The notes under the pieces were generated by a model. The model saw nothing but the letters and a program-made list of their open reading frames with translations. It was not told the DNA's origin and ran no database searches. Made by a program: the position numbers and the translations under genes. DNA of 36,105 nucleotides from JAKFWI01 sp050246435 (GTDB taxonomy: Bacteria; Pseudomonadota; Alphaproteobacteria; Caulobacterales; Aquidulcibacteraceae): assembly GCA_050246435.1 (NCBI GenBank), contig JBFWWB010000013.1, forward strand, positions 1-36,105, written 5' to 3'. This document shows positions 1-8,192 of the stretch, piece by piece; within the stretch, counting starts at the first letter, position 1, and each line of letters opens with the position of its first letter.

Positions 1-783
1 GCACATCGTCGACAGCAGCGCGAAGAACAGGAACGGCTGCACCCGCTTATCGAGCCAGATGGAAGGGCGTTTCTCGCCTTGTTGTTCGGCATGCCGCCGC
101 GGCGCGCCGAAGGGGTCGCGCAACACTTCGCGCACCTCAACCGGGAAGCGCTTTTCCGGCAGCCAGATGCGCGTCGCGATCATCACGAACAGGCCGAACA
201 GGCAAAAGGCGTAAAGCGGCCCGGCCAGTCCAAAAAATGGCGTGACGAACAGCGGCGCGAGCATCGGCCCGAAAATCGTGCCGAAGCCGTTGGCGCCGGC
301 ATTGGTGGAGATGGCGCGCACGCGCCCGCGCCCTTCGGTGTGATCGGCGATGTAAGCCTGCATCGCGGGGCCGGTGGCCGCGCCCAGAATGCCATTGAGC
401 GAGCGGCCGAGAGCAAAGAGCGCAAAGCACAGGATCGGCCCGATGACGTGGGCGAGGCCGAGCGACACCGCGACGCCGGAGAGGCCCATCGCCAAGGTCA
501 AACCCAAGGAGCCCACCACCATGAGCGGCTTGCGCCCGATCATGTCCGAAAGGTGAGCCCAATAGGCCGAGGTCAGCACGTAGAAGGTCGACGAGATCAC
601 GAACACGCTGGCGATCAGCATGTCCGGGATGCCGATCCGGCGGCCGATCGCGGGCAGCACCGATTGCAGGCCGGCGTTGGCGAAGGCGATGGCGATCGAC
701 AGGAGCACCATGATCCCCATCGACACGCGCGGAAGGCCGCCGACGGCGGCCGTTGCGGAGGCGGGCGTAGCGCTTACCGACAT
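1..783 (-). CDS. MFS transporter, C-terminal part beyond the window
   Basis: The frame is open from an ATG at 783 to base 1, giving 261 residues of a major facilitator superfamily permease whose 3' end lies outside the window. The first hydrophobic segment is at about residues 21-38. It is followed by a clear MFS motif A in the loop after TM2 (WAHLSDMIGRKPL, residues 75-87). Further hydrophobic segments and a Gly-rich TM4/TM5 region follow. About six TM helices are present, so this is the N-terminal half of a usual 400-residue permease. It lies 70 bp downstream of the NTF2-like gene on the same strand, so the two may be cotranscribed. The neighbouring ring-hydroxylating oxygenase genes suggest uptake or efflux of an aromatic or related compound. 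That substrate is inference; the family is secure. Confidence 0.85.
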   Translation of the reverse strand, partial: MSVSATPASATAAVGGLPRVSMGIMVLLSIAIAFANAGLQSVLPAIGRRIGIPDMLIASVFVISSTFYVLTSAYWAHLSDMIGRKPLMVVGSLGLTLAMGLSGVAVSLGLAHVIGPILCFALFALGRSLNGILGAATGPAMQAYIADHTEGRGRVRAISTNAGANGFGTIFGPMLAPLFVTPFFGLAGPLYAFCLFGLFVMIATRIWLPEKRFPVEVREVLRDPFGAPRRHAEQQGEKRPSIWLDKRVQPFLFFALLSTMC

Positions 784-853
784 AAGGTTCTCAAGCAGAC
801 AAGGGGCTTCGGCGCAGGCGCGCCGCGGCAAGGGGATGGTTTTTGCGCACCGC

Positions 854-1228
854 TCACGAGGCGATGCGCGTCGCTTGGTAATGCGTGAGCCGCCAGGCGC
901 CGGCCTCTTTGGCCCATACGCAGGTGATTCGCGTATCGAGGGCGGCGGTCTCCTGCTTGGCGGTGACTACCTCGACATGCATGCTGCCGCTGACGATGGC
1001 GGCACCGTCATGAATGGCGATGGTTTGATCCAGCGCGTTCATCACGCTGTAGCGGAACCCGCCGCCGAGATTGCCGATATAGCGGGCCTTGTCGTCCTTG
1101 CGCCCGTCGGTGTGGAAAACCACGAGACTGTCGGAAAGCAGGCGGTTCAGGGCCTCTTTGTCGGCCGCGACCAGCGCCGCGCAGCGCTCTTTCTCCAGCC
1201 GGGCGATCGTCTCGGCTTCCTGCGACAT
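854..1228 (-). CDS. NTF2-like / SnoaL-type (DUF4440-like) small protein
   Basis: This 124-residue protein has the pattern of the NTF2-like superfamily. It opens with an N-terminal helix (AETIARLEKERCAALVAAD), followed by LLSDSLVVFHTDGR, a central sheet (AAIVSGSMHVEV), and the late strand motif WAKEAGAWRLTHYQAT that is typical of DUF4440/SnoaL-like proteins. The frame extends 25 codons upstream, but the ATG at 1228 is preceded by a strong AGGGAGG ribosome site, so that start is chosen. Members are small cone-shaped dimers that act as isomerases, hydrolases, dehydratases or ligand binders. It sits between the MFS gene (same strand) and the divergent Rieske oxygenase alpha gene, so an accessory role in the same degradation pathway is plausible. 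No catalytic residues can be assigned. Confidence 0.8.
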   Translation of the reverse strand: MSQEAETIARLEKERCAALVAADKEALNRLLSDSLVVFHTDGRKDDKARYIGNLGGGFRYSVMNALDQTIAIHDGAAIVSGSMHVEVVTAKQETAALDTRITCVWAKEAGAWRLTHYQATRIAS

Positions 1229-1291
1229 CGGCGCCTCCCTAGGTTCATATGTTAAGCGTGAGCAACGCCGCCGGCCAAGCACCAAGGGCGT

Positions 1292-1327
1292 TTGACAGCG
1301 CACTGACGAACGGTCATACCATTTATA
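1292..1327 (+). promoter_or_regulatory. Possible sigma-70-like promoter for the oxygenase alpha gene
   Basis: A perfect TTGACA hexamer lies at 1292-1297. Possible -10 hexamers downstream are CATACC (17-bp spacer) and TACCAT (19-bp spacer); a TTTATA at 1322-1327 is too far for a standard spacer. A short inverted repeat TGAC-N5-GTCA (1304-1316) overlaps the spacer. The site lies about 90 bp upstream of the ATG at 1414 in the divergent 185-bp gap. The -35 is convincing and the -10 is not. Confidence 0.35.
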
Positions 1328-1369
1328 GCGACGCTCGGCTTCAAGATAGCGCGGTTCGATCCGTCATAC
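1313..1369 (+). repeat. Direct repeat GTCATAC, spaced 50 bp, in the divergent intergenic region
   Basis: GTCATAC occurs at 1313-1319 and again at 1363-1369, within CGGTCATACC and CCGTCATACG. Both copies lie between the promoter-like TTGACA and the Rieske alpha start codon. The phase of about five helical turns would suit a looping or cooperative regulator, but two 7-mers can also arise by chance. Confidence 0.3.
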
Positions 1370-1413
1370 GGGGGCCCGCTCTCGGTCGCGACCAATTTCG
1401 CCGGAGGACGAAG

Positions 1414-2724
1414 ATGGAACGATCCACCAACGCACAAGGCCTTATTCTCGACGATAAAGAAGCCGGGATTTTCCGGGTTCACCGGACGGCCTTTGTCGAT
1501 CCCGACATCATGGCGATGGAGAAGGAGCGGATTTTTGATAAATCCTGGCTCTTCGCCGGCCACCAGTCCGAGTTCCCGAACCCGGGCGATTTCGTCACCC
1601 GCACGGTCGCCGGCCGCCCGCTGATCCTCTGCACCGGGGATGACGGCAAGGTCCGCGCGATGCTCAACACTTGCCGCCACCGCGGCAACCTGGTGTGCCG
1701 CGAAGCCAGCGGGAAGGGCGCGGAGGTGTTCCGCTGCTTCTACCATGGCTGGATCTTCAACACGCGCGGCGAACTGAAGGGCATCCCTGGCGAGGAAGCC
1801 TACAGCGACGCATTCGACCGCGAAGCGCTTGGCCTCGAGCCCGTGCCGGCGATGTACAATTATCGCGGCCTCGTTTTCGTAAGCTTCGATCCGAACATCG
1901 AAAGCTTCCACGATTACATGGGCGGCATGATCGAGGTGTTCGACAACACCCTCGACATGGGCGAGGAGATGGAGTTCGTCCACGGGCACTATAAGTACTC
2001 GATGCGGGCGAACTGGAAGCTGCTCGTCGAAAACAGCATGGACGGCTATCACGGCCTGTACACGCACGAGCGCTTCTTCACGCACTTCATGAAGGACATG
2101 AACCTCCAGCAGCCGCCGCAAAATGGCGCGCCGGGCGAACGCACGAACAATGGCGGCTTCCAGGATCTCCGCGCGATGGGCCACGGCCACGTCGTGCCGG
2201 GCTTCCCCTCGCCGAACCGCCCCGAGGCGATCGATACGGTCTATCTGAAGAAATACGCCAAAGACGACTACGCGAAGTTCCGCGAGGACCTCGACAAGCG
2301 TCACGGCAAGGAAAAGGCCAAGAAGGTCATCGGCGGGCAGGGCAATTACCTGGTGTTCCCGAACCTGATGGTCGTGTCCGGCTGGTACGTGTTCCGCACG
2401 TTCTACCCGACGACGCCGAACTACATGGAAATCAACGGGTGGACGTGCATTCCGAAGAACGAGTCGCCGGAGCTGCATAAGGCGCGCCTTGATTGGTGCA
2501 TCGGCTTCCAGGGCCCGGGCGGCTTCGCGACGCCGGACGACGTCGAGGGCCTCGAAGGCTGCCAAATGGGCTTCGAGACGCACCGTGAAGTCGAATGGTC
2601 CGACATCTCGCGCGGCATGAAGGGCATCGAAGCGCCCTTCTCGGAACTGCAGATGCGCGTGTTCTGGCGCGAGTGGAACGCCCGGATGACGACCGGCAAG
2701 TCAGCCGAAAACTACTACGATTAA
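1414..2724 (+). CDS. Rieske aromatic-ring-hydroxylating oxygenase, alpha (catalytic) subunit
   Basis: This 436-residue large subunit of a Rieske non-haem iron oxygenase would add O2 to an aromatic ring, usually giving a cis-dihydrodiol. The Rieske [2Fe-2S] ligands are visible as C87-x-H89 and C108-x2-H111. The mononuclear iron site is the ENSMDGYHGLYTH block, with D210-x2-H213-x4-H218. A later PDDVEGLEGCQMG stretch probably supplies the third, Asp ligand. The ATG at 1414 follows GGAGG with good spacing; upstream in-frame codons lack a ribosome site and do not look like the family. Length is normal for the family. The beta subunit is about 1.9 kb downstream on the other strand. No ferredoxin or reductase gene is in the window, so electron transfer must come from elsewhere. 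The substrate cannot be read from the sequence. Confidence 0.93.
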   Translation: MERSTNAQGLILDDKEAGIFRVHRTAFVDPDIMAMEKERIFDKSWLFAGHQSEFPNPGDFVTRTVAGRPLILCTGDDGKVRAMLNTCRHRGNLVCREASGKGAEVFRCFYHGWIFNTRGELKGIPGEEAYSDAFDREALGLEPVPAMYNYRGLVFVSFDPNIESFHDYMGGMIEVFDNTLDMGEEMEFVHGHYKYSMRANWKLLVENSMDGYHGLYTHERFFTHFMKDMNLQQPPQNGAPGERTNNGGFQDLRAMGHGHVVPGFPSPNRPEAIDTVYLKKYAKDDYAKFREDLDKRHGKEKAKKVIGGQGNYLVFPNLMVVSGWYVFRTFYPTTPNYMEINGWTCIPKNESPELHKARLDWCIGFQGPGGFATPDDVEGLEGCQMGFETHREVEWSDISRGMKGIEAPFSELQMRVFWREWNARMTTGKSAENYYD

Positions 2725-2751
2725 ACCGGGCTAGACCTCGGAGACATGAAG

Positions 2752-2785
2752 CGGCGGGCGCCCCAGGCGCCCGCCGTTTTCGTTT
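2752..2785 (+). terminator. Rho-independent terminator after the oxygenase alpha gene
   Basis: A perfect 11-bp GC stem (CGGCGGGCGCC at 2752-2762, GGCGCCCGCCG at 2766-2776) with a CCA loop is followed by TTTTCGTTT. It starts 27 bp after the alpha stop codon and separates that gene from the enoyl-CoA hydratase transcript. Confidence 0.85.
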
Positions 2786-2861
2786 GCGCCCGTACGTTGC
2801 CGCCGCGCGCCGACGGGCCTACGCTTCCCGGATACTTGAAAAATATACCAGGGAGCGTGTG

Positions 2862-3647
2862 ATGAACCTTGCCGCCTACGCCGTCGCCGACCGCATCGCG
2901 ACAATCAAATTCAATAATCCCCAACGCATGAACGCCTGGAGCCCGGAGATGGATGCCGATCTGCGCGCGGCGTTCGCCGAGGCTGGCCGCGACGACGGCG
3001 TGCGCGCGATCGTCTTGACCGGCGAAGGGCGGGCTTTCTGCGCCGGCCGGGAAATGGGCGAGCTGATGAAGACCGCCGACGGAACGCCCATGCCCGCGGC
3101 GGCCAATCCCGACAGCGCCTCCCACGACCTCACCATGTTGTTCAAGATCGGCAAGCCGATCATCGCCGCTATCAATGGCGCAACGGCTGGCGTTGGCTTC
3201 TGCTACGCGGCCTATTGCGATTTCCGCTATGTCGCGGAAGAGGCGAAGGTCACGACAGCCTGGGCGCGGCGCGGGCTTTCCGCCGAATTCGCCACCGCCT
3301 GGCTGCTGCCGCGGCTCGTCGGCGTACGCAACGCGCTCGACATCCTGTTGACGGGGCGCACCATGACGGGCGCGGAGTTGGACCGTCTGGGCTTCGCCAC
3401 GGCGGTTCCAGGTGTGCAGCTGATGGAAAAGGTCTACGAGGCCGCACGCGATTTCGCCGAGCGCTGCTCTCCGCGTGCGATCCGGATCATGAAGCGGCAA
3501 GTTTATGACTCGCTGTTTTTCAGCGCGATGTCGCAAGCGCTGGAAGACGCCCGCCGCGAAGGTTCGCTGGCGTTCGCCTCGGAAGATGCGCGCGAAGGCA
3601 TCGCGCATTTCATGGAAAAGCGCGCGCCAGCCTTCACCGGACGCTGA
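2862..3647 (+). CDS. Enoyl-CoA hydratase/isomerase (crotonase) family protein
   Basis: This 261-residue crotonase-fold protein is of normal family length. The two oxyanion-hole segments are clear: GEGRAFCAGREM early, and KPIIAAINGATAGVGF in the middle. They are followed by the RRGLSAEFATAWLLPRLVG signature, which retains an acidic residue at the usual catalytic region. The family hydrates, isomerises or cleaves acyl-CoA thioesters, including ring-derived ones. The ATG at 2862 has GGGAG upstream; longer in-frame starts run through the terminator and are rejected. It is alone on this strand between the oxygenase alpha gene and the convergent hydrolase, from which its end is 6 bp away. The context suggests beta-oxidation-like processing of oxygenase products. 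The exact reaction is unknown. Confidence 0.9.
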   Translation: MNLAAYAVADRIATIKFNNPQRMNAWSPEMDADLRAAFAEAGRDDGVRAIVLTGEGRAFCAGREMGELMKTADGTPMPAAANPDSASHDLTMLFKIGKPIIAAINGATAGVGFCYAAYCDFRYVAEEAKVTTAWARRGLSAEFATAWLLPRLVGVRNALDILLTGRTMTGAELDRLGFATAVPGVQLMEKVYEAARDFAERCSPRAIRIMKRQVYDSLFFSAMSQALEDARREGSLAFASEDAREGIAHFMEKRAPAFTGR

Positions 3648-3653
3648 AGCTTT

Positions 3654-4493
3654 CTATTCGTCCGCGAGGAAGCCGATCACCTCGCGGTTGAACTCGTGCG
3701 CCTTCTCCCACGGCACCCAAAGACCGGCGCGGCCGAAGATGTGCACCTGCACGTCGGGGATGCGCGCCAGCATGAAAAGCGCGCTGTCATAGCCCTGCAC
3801 GCGGTTGTCACGCCCCCAGATCACCAACGTCTTCGCTTTGATCCGGTCGAGATCCTTCCAAAGCGGTTCGGCGCTGGGCTGCGGGCCGGCGCGGCCTTCC
3901 GGCGCCTTCTTCATGAATTCCGGCTCGATGCTCGCCTCGTAGCGCTCGTCGATCAGCGCGTCGGTGATGAGGCTGTGGTCGTACATCATCATTTCGAGGT
4001 AGCGCCGCATCTTCGCGCGGGTGGGGCCTTCGCCGCCATAATAGGAGGAGATCACCTTGATCCCTTCGGTGGGCAGCGGCTGGAACATCGTCACGCCGCC
4101 CGCGGAACTGACGAGCACCAGCTTACCGACCCGATCGGGATGATCGAGAGCGAGCTTCATTGCTGCGCCGCCGCCGGTGGCCAGGCCCAGTAGATGCGCC
4201 TTTTCGATCTTCAGCGCGTCCAGCATGTCGAGGAAGATTTTGGCGTAGAAGCCGAACTGGCCGCCCTGGATTTCCGGCTTGTCGGATTTGCCGAAACCCG
4301 GCAGGTCGACGATCAGCGTGCGGAAATGTTGCGAGAGCGCTTCGAGGTTGCGTCCGAAATTGCCCCAGCCGAACGCGCCGGGCGCGCCGCCGTGAATGGC
4401 GATCAGCACCGGGCCCGAGCCCGCCTCGTGGTAATGGATCTTCACCGCGCCCGCCTGCACGAAGCGGCTGGTGTTCTCGGCGGTCAAACCCAT
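3654..4493 (-). CDS. Alpha/beta-hydrolase of the meta-cleavage-product hydrolase type, catalytic Ser and His replaced
   Basis: This 279-residue protein aligns by eye over its full length with C-C hydrolases such as BphD, MhpC and HsaD. The oxyanion segment HGGAPGAFGW, the LPGFGKSDKP turn, the WGRDNRV acid loop and the terminal WEKAHEFNR are all in family positions. The nucleophile elbow, normally GNSMGG, reads GLATGG, placing Ala at residue 105. The family GHW motif reads GLW, placing Leu at residue 258. Only the triad Asp (D229) remains. Both codons (GCC and CTT) were checked on the + strand. The frame is otherwise intact, with a good GGGAGG ribosome site before the ATG. It lies 93 bp downstream of the oxygenase beta gene on the same strand, so the two are probably cotranscribed. 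Standard serine hydrolysis looks impossible. A non-hydrolytic or binding role is inference. Confidence 0.88.
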   Translation of the reverse strand: MGLTAENTSRFVQAGAVKIHYHEAGSGPVLIAIHGGAPGAFGWGNFGRNLEALSQHFRTLIVDLPGFGKSDKPEIQGGQFGFYAKIFLDMLDALKIEKAHLLGLATGGGAAMKLALDHPDRVGKLVLVSSAGGVTMFQPLPTEGIKVISSYYGGEGPTRAKMRRYLEMMMYDHSLITDALIDERYEASIEPEFMKKAPEGRAGPQPSAEPLWKDLDRIKAKTLVIWGRDNRVQGYDSALFMLARIPDVQVHIFGRAGLWVPWEKAHEFNREVIGFLADE

Positions 4494-4586
4494 CGTTTCC
4501 TCCCTAAGGTGCGCGCTTTCTTGGACGGCGGGGTGCGCCCGCGCCGTTGGCGCAGCTTAAGGACGCGCGATGCGCCGGCGCAACCG

Positions 4587-5135
4587 CTAAAGGATGAAGG
4601 CCACGCTGCCCTGCGGGCGCAGGTTCAGCATGTCGATATAGGTGCGCTTGAACGCGATGCGGATCTCGCCGCCGACCATGCGCAGGATGTGGTGGTGGTG
4701 GCCGACATAAACATCGGTGTCTTCGTTGCGCGAGCGGCACGTGTGAAAGCCGGAACGCACATGCACGCCTTCCGCATCGACCTTGAAGGGGCGCACATTG
4801 GAGATGAGGTGGATCAGCCGCGAATGGGGAAATTCCGCATGCGCGGCGGGGTTCAGCAGGCGCGTGACGCGTTGATGCAAGCGGCGATGATCGTCGGCCA
4901 GGTAAAAGAGCTGCTTGCGCGGATCGGCGTCTTCGTTGGAATTGGCCGCCGGCACCTCGTATTTGCCGTCCTCGGTGAAGAGCGCGAACCATGCTTCGAG
5001 GCGCCACTCGTCGAGCAATTGGGCTTCGTAGAACAGAAAGTCCTCGCACTGCGCGCGGCTCAGGCCGTTGAACGTCATGTCGGCGGCGGCGCCGCTGCGC
5101 GCGGCGGCTTCGAGTTTCTCGGCGGTTTCGCTCAT
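4587..5135 (-). CDS. Aromatic-ring-hydroxylating dioxygenase, beta (small) subunit
   Basis: This 182-residue protein has the small-subunit pattern. It includes EDFLFYEAQLLDEWRLEAW, FTEDGKYEVPA, DDHRRLHQRVTRL, and HLISNVRPF followed by a sheet containing FHTCRSRNEDTDVYVGHH. The fold is NTF2-like, and beta subunits form the structural half of alpha3beta3 oxygenases. The ATG at 5135 follows GAGGGAGAGAACC. It is transcribed away from its presumed alpha partner, and the MCP-hydrolase-like gene follows in the same direction. That alpha and beta work together is inferred from proximity and the absence of any other candidate here. Confidence 0.88.
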   Translation of the reverse strand: MSETAEKLEAAARSGAAADMTFNGLSRAQCEDFLFYEAQLLDEWRLEAWFALFTEDGKYEVPAANSNEDADPRKQLFYLADDHRRLHQRVTRLLNPAAHAEFPHSRLIHLISNVRPFKVDAEGVHVRSGFHTCRSRNEDTDVYVGHHHHILRMVGGEIRIAFKRTYIDMLNLRPQGSVAFIL

Positions 5136-5212
5136 GGTTCTCTCCCTCGCGAAACTGTATCCGCTCGCCCGGCGCTGTCGAGGCGGTTGACCCGCTTGTG
5201 AGCGGCGGCGGG

Positions 5213-6268
5213 TTAGCCCGGGCGCGCGGCGCCGTTGGGCGTGGGCGACGGGGCGGCCGCGATCGGGGCCGCGACGCCGGCGGCGCGCGCGATGGCGTCG
5301 CGCTGGGCGGGTGCGGCAAGGCCCAGATCCTGCGTGGTGACGACCACCAATTGGCCCGACCCGGCCAGCGCTTCGGCGATGTTCTGGCGCGTCTGCATTT
5401 CGAGGATCGCGAGCAAGGCCTGCGTCGAGCCGGGCTCGCGCCCTTTGAACACATCGGCCAGCAGATCGAGCTGCTGGGGACGCAGCGCCAGCACGCCTTG
5501 CGTGCGCGCCGCGAGGCGTATGGCTTGCACCGGCGCTGGCGCTTCCTTGCCCCCGCCGATCGCTGCGGCGGCGGCAGGCGCAGGCGCGGCGGCCGCAGCG
5601 GCCATCTCCGCGCTGAATTCGTCCGGCTCGGAATAGGTGAAGCTCGCGCTATGGAAATTCACGCCGAGCGCCATGCCAAGTTCGCCGGCTTCGTCGCCCT
5701 CGCGTTCTCCCTGGCGCAGCAATTCTATGACCGCGACCTCCACATCGTGAAGCGAAGCGCGCAGCGTTTCATCCTGGCGCTTGCCGATTTCGGCGCGGAA
5801 GGCGCTCTGGATGCGCGTATCGAGGGCCAGACCGAAATCCTCGATCTGATAGACATGGCCCAGCAGATCGCGGTTGAGGCTGAACTGCACCCGCGCTTCG
5901 ACCAGCATGCGGTGGCTGTCGGCGGTGACGGCGGTGAACGGCAGGGGGACGCAGAATTGCGGGCGCAGATTGATGGCGCCGGTGCGCTCGTCGAGCAGGC
6001 GCACCGCTTTGCGCCGGCCGGTTGCGAGATCGAGCGCGACATATTCCACCCGCGGCGCGCCGGCCCCCTTCACGATGCTTTCTTCGAAATCCCACAGCAC
6101 GCCCTTGCCGGCGAGCGCGCGTTTGAAGCCCCGCTCGTCGTGCGTCATGTAGGTGCGTTCGCTGCGCGCGATGTAGCTGCGCAAAACGGCGTACACGATG
6201 AAGCCGGCCAGCAGCGCCAGCGCCACGCCCGCGCCCACGATCGCCGCGCTCAAAGATACCCACGTCAT
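5213..6268 (-). CDS. SPFH/band 7 (stomatin-prohibitin-like) membrane protein
   Basis: This 351-residue protein has one N-terminal membrane anchor (about residues 3-27) followed by an SPFH-type domain. The domain pattern includes LRPQFCVPLPFTAVTADSHR, VEARVQFSLNRDLLGHVYQI, and FRAEIGKRQDETLRASLHDV. An Ala/Pro-rich linker (about 225-245) leads to a C-terminal helical region and a Pro-rich tail. SPFH proteins form membrane-bound oligomeric cages or microdomains. No NfeD or FtsH partner is adjacent. The ATG at 6268 is chosen because GGAGGGG precedes it; 18 upstream codons are dropped. The gene is 80 bp downstream of the acyl-CoA dehydrogenase on the same strand. Confidence 0.75.
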   Translation of the reverse strand: MTWVSLSAAIVGAGVALALLAGFIVYAVLRSYIARSERTYMTHDERGFKRALAGKGVLWDFEESIVKGAGAPRVEYVALDLATGRRKAVRLLDERTGAINLRPQFCVPLPFTAVTADSHRMLVEARVQFSLNRDLLGHVYQIEDFGLALDTRIQSAFRAEIGKRQDETLRASLHDVEVAVIELLRQGEREGDEAGELGMALGVNFHSASFTYSEPDEFSAEMAAAAAAPAPAAAAAIGGGKEAPAPVQAIRLAARTQGVLALRPQQLDLLADVFKGREPGSTQALLAILEMQTRQNIAEALAGSGQLVVVTTQDLGLAAPAQRDAIARAAGVAAPIAAAPSPTPNGAARPG

Positions 6269-6348
6269 GACGCCCCTCCGCGTCCGCAAGCCGGCGCCAT
6301 CATAGGCCAAGCATGCGCGCATGACAGGGTGAAAACACGCCCCCGCGC

Positions 6349-7995
6349 TCAGCCCTGCCAGGATAGCCGTTCGATGAGCGCCGTTTCATCGATTCCACCA
6401 TCGCCCGCGCCGAATGTCAGGCTGGGCGCCTGCAGCCTGCGGGCGATGAAAGCGTCCGCTGCGGCGGCCGGTCCGCGCGTGACGAGCACGGCGGCGGCGA
6501 AGGCCAGCGCCAGACGTTCGGCCGCGTGGCGCGCGCGGCTTTCCGCGACGGGGCCTGCGGCGATGGCTTCCGCTTCCGCCAGCGCGCCGGCGATGCGGCG
6601 CTCCGCGTGCGCGGCTTCGCGGATTTCGCCAAGCAATGCGTCGCGCGCTTCCGGCGCGCGGGAGAGCGCGCGCAGCACATCGAGCGCGATCACGTTGCCG
6701 CTGCCTTCCCAGATCGCGTTGAGCGGGGATTGGCGGAAAAGCCGCGGCATCGGCCCTTCCTCCACGTAACCCGCGCCGCCATGGGCCTCCATCGCTTCCG
6801 CGACCGCATGCGGCGCGCGCTTGCACACGAGATATTTCGCCAACGGCAGCCCGACGCGCGCCAACGCCGCTTCGCGCGGATCGCCGCCGGCGGCGTCCAG
6901 AGCTTGAGCGAGGCGGAAGACCAGGGCCGCTGCGGCTTCCGCCTCGATCGCCAAGTCCGCGAGCACGGCGCGCATTGCGGGCTGATCGATCAGCTTTTTC
7001 TGAAACGCGCTGCGCCCTGCGGCATGCCACGCTGCAAGACCGCCGGCCTGGCGTATTTGCGCCGCCGCGCCGATCACACAGTCGAACCGCGTCAGCTCCA
7101 CCATGGCGAGAATGGCGCGCACGCCGCGCCCAGGCGCGCCGATGCGTTGCCCCCACGCCTCACGGTATTCGATCTCGGCGGATGCATTCGAGCGGTCGCC
7201 CAGCTTGTCCTTCAGGCGCTGGATTTCGATGGCGTTGCGTTCGCCGTCCGGCCGCCAGCGCGGAACCAGGAAGCAGGTGAGCCCCTCTTCGGCCTGGGCG
7301 AGGGTCAGGAAGGCGTCGCTCATTGGCGCCGAGCAGAACCATTTATGGCCGGTCAGCAAATAACCGCCGTCGCCCTGGCGCATCGCGCGCGTCGTGTTGG
7401 CGCGCAGGTCGGAGCCGCCCTGTTTCTCCGTCATCGCCATGCCCATCGTGGCCGCGGTCTTTTCCGCGGCGGGGACGACGCGACGGTCGTAACCCTCCGT
7501 CGTCACGCGCGGGCGCCAGAAGGCCGCCGCGGCAGGCTCGGCTTCGAGCGCGGGGACGGCCGCATAGGTCATCGACATGGGGCAGCACGCGCCATAATCG
7601 GCCTGGCTCATCAGGAACATGAGCGCGGCGTGAAGCGCATGGCCGGCGGCGCCGGCGTTCCAGGCGGCGGCGGAGACGCCGGCCTCCAGCCCCAACGCCA
7701 TCAGCCGGTGATAAGCGGGATGAAAGGCGACCTCATCGAGCCGCCGGCCGTAGCGGTCGTACGCCTGGAGCTGGGGAGGATTACGGTTCGCCTCGCGCGC
7801 CCATTCTTGCGTTTGCGCGGCGCCGGCGCGGGCGCCGAACGCATCGAGGCGCTGTGCGTACGCCCCCGCGCCGGACCAAGCGCACCCGGTGCGCAGGATC
7901 GCGTCCGCCGCGTATAGGTTCACATCCTCGAAGGGCGAGGGCTGGTTTTCCACATCGTGGGTGGCGAGGCGGGTGCGGGGATTTCGCGGGGCCAT
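6349..7995 (-). CDS. AidB-like acyl-CoA dehydrogenase family protein
   Basis: This flavoprotein of about 548 residues has the features of the AidB/isovaleryl-CoA-dehydrogenase branch. The N-terminal segment has THDVENQPSPFEDVNLY and the MSMTYAAVPAL helix. The FAD-binding sheet contains AMTEKQGGSDLRANTT and LTGHKWFCSAPMSDAFL. The C-terminal EAHGGAGYVEEGPMPRLFRQ and NAIWEGSGNVIALDVLRAL are diagnostic. AidB acts in adaptation to alkylation damage and binds DNA through its C-terminal domain; relatives are ordinary acyl-CoA oxidisers. Length fits AidB (about 540). The ATG at 7995 has AAGGG upstream; ATG codons at 8028 and 8055 are in frame but less well supported. No ada or alkB gene is nearby, so a role in DNA repair is not supported by context. 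Confidence 0.88.
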   Translation of the reverse strand: MAPRNPRTRLATHDVENQPSPFEDVNLYAADAILRTGCAWSGAGAYAQRLDAFGARAGAAQTQEWAREANRNPPQLQAYDRYGRRLDEVAFHPAYHRLMALGLEAGVSAAAWNAGAAGHALHAALMFLMSQADYGACCPMSMTYAAVPALEAEPAAAAFWRPRVTTEGYDRRVVPAAEKTAATMGMAMTEKQGGSDLRANTTRAMRQGDGGYLLTGHKWFCSAPMSDAFLTLAQAEEGLTCFLVPRWRPDGERNAIEIQRLKDKLGDRSNASAEIEYREAWGQRIGAPGRGVRAILAMVELTRFDCVIGAAAQIRQAGGLAAWHAAGRSAFQKKLIDQPAMRAVLADLAIEAEAAAALVFRLAQALDAAGGDPREAALARVGLPLAKYLVCKRAPHAVAEAMEAHGGAGYVEEGPMPRLFRQSPLNAIWEGSGNVIALDVLRALSRAPEARDALLGEIREAAHAERRIAGALAEAEAIAAGPVAESRARHAAERLALAFAAAVLVTRGPAAAADAFIARRLQAPSLTFGAGDGGIDETALIERLSWQG

Positions 7996-8192
7996 GGCGC
8001 TGCGCCCTTGGAAAAAGGACACCCGCATCAGGCGCTTCGGCGATTCGATAGGCAAGGGCGCGCGGCGCCGGCCGCGCCGCGCGGCCCGATCGAGCCAGGC
8101 GGCATTGTCTTACAGTGGCTTGCTTGGCCGCAGCGTCGCGTCTAACTTTTTGGCTAGCGCCTATGGCAGACGGCGCGCGAGATAAGGCTGAG

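Noticed and set aside
1252..2583. 443-codon minus-strand frame opposite the Rieske alpha gene
   Set aside because: The alpha gene has all iron-site motifs; the antisense translation has no family pattern and no ribosome site.
5198..6769. 523-codon plus-strand frame opposite the SPFH and acyl-CoA dehydrogenase genes
   Set aside because: It spans two real minus-strand genes and has no motif.
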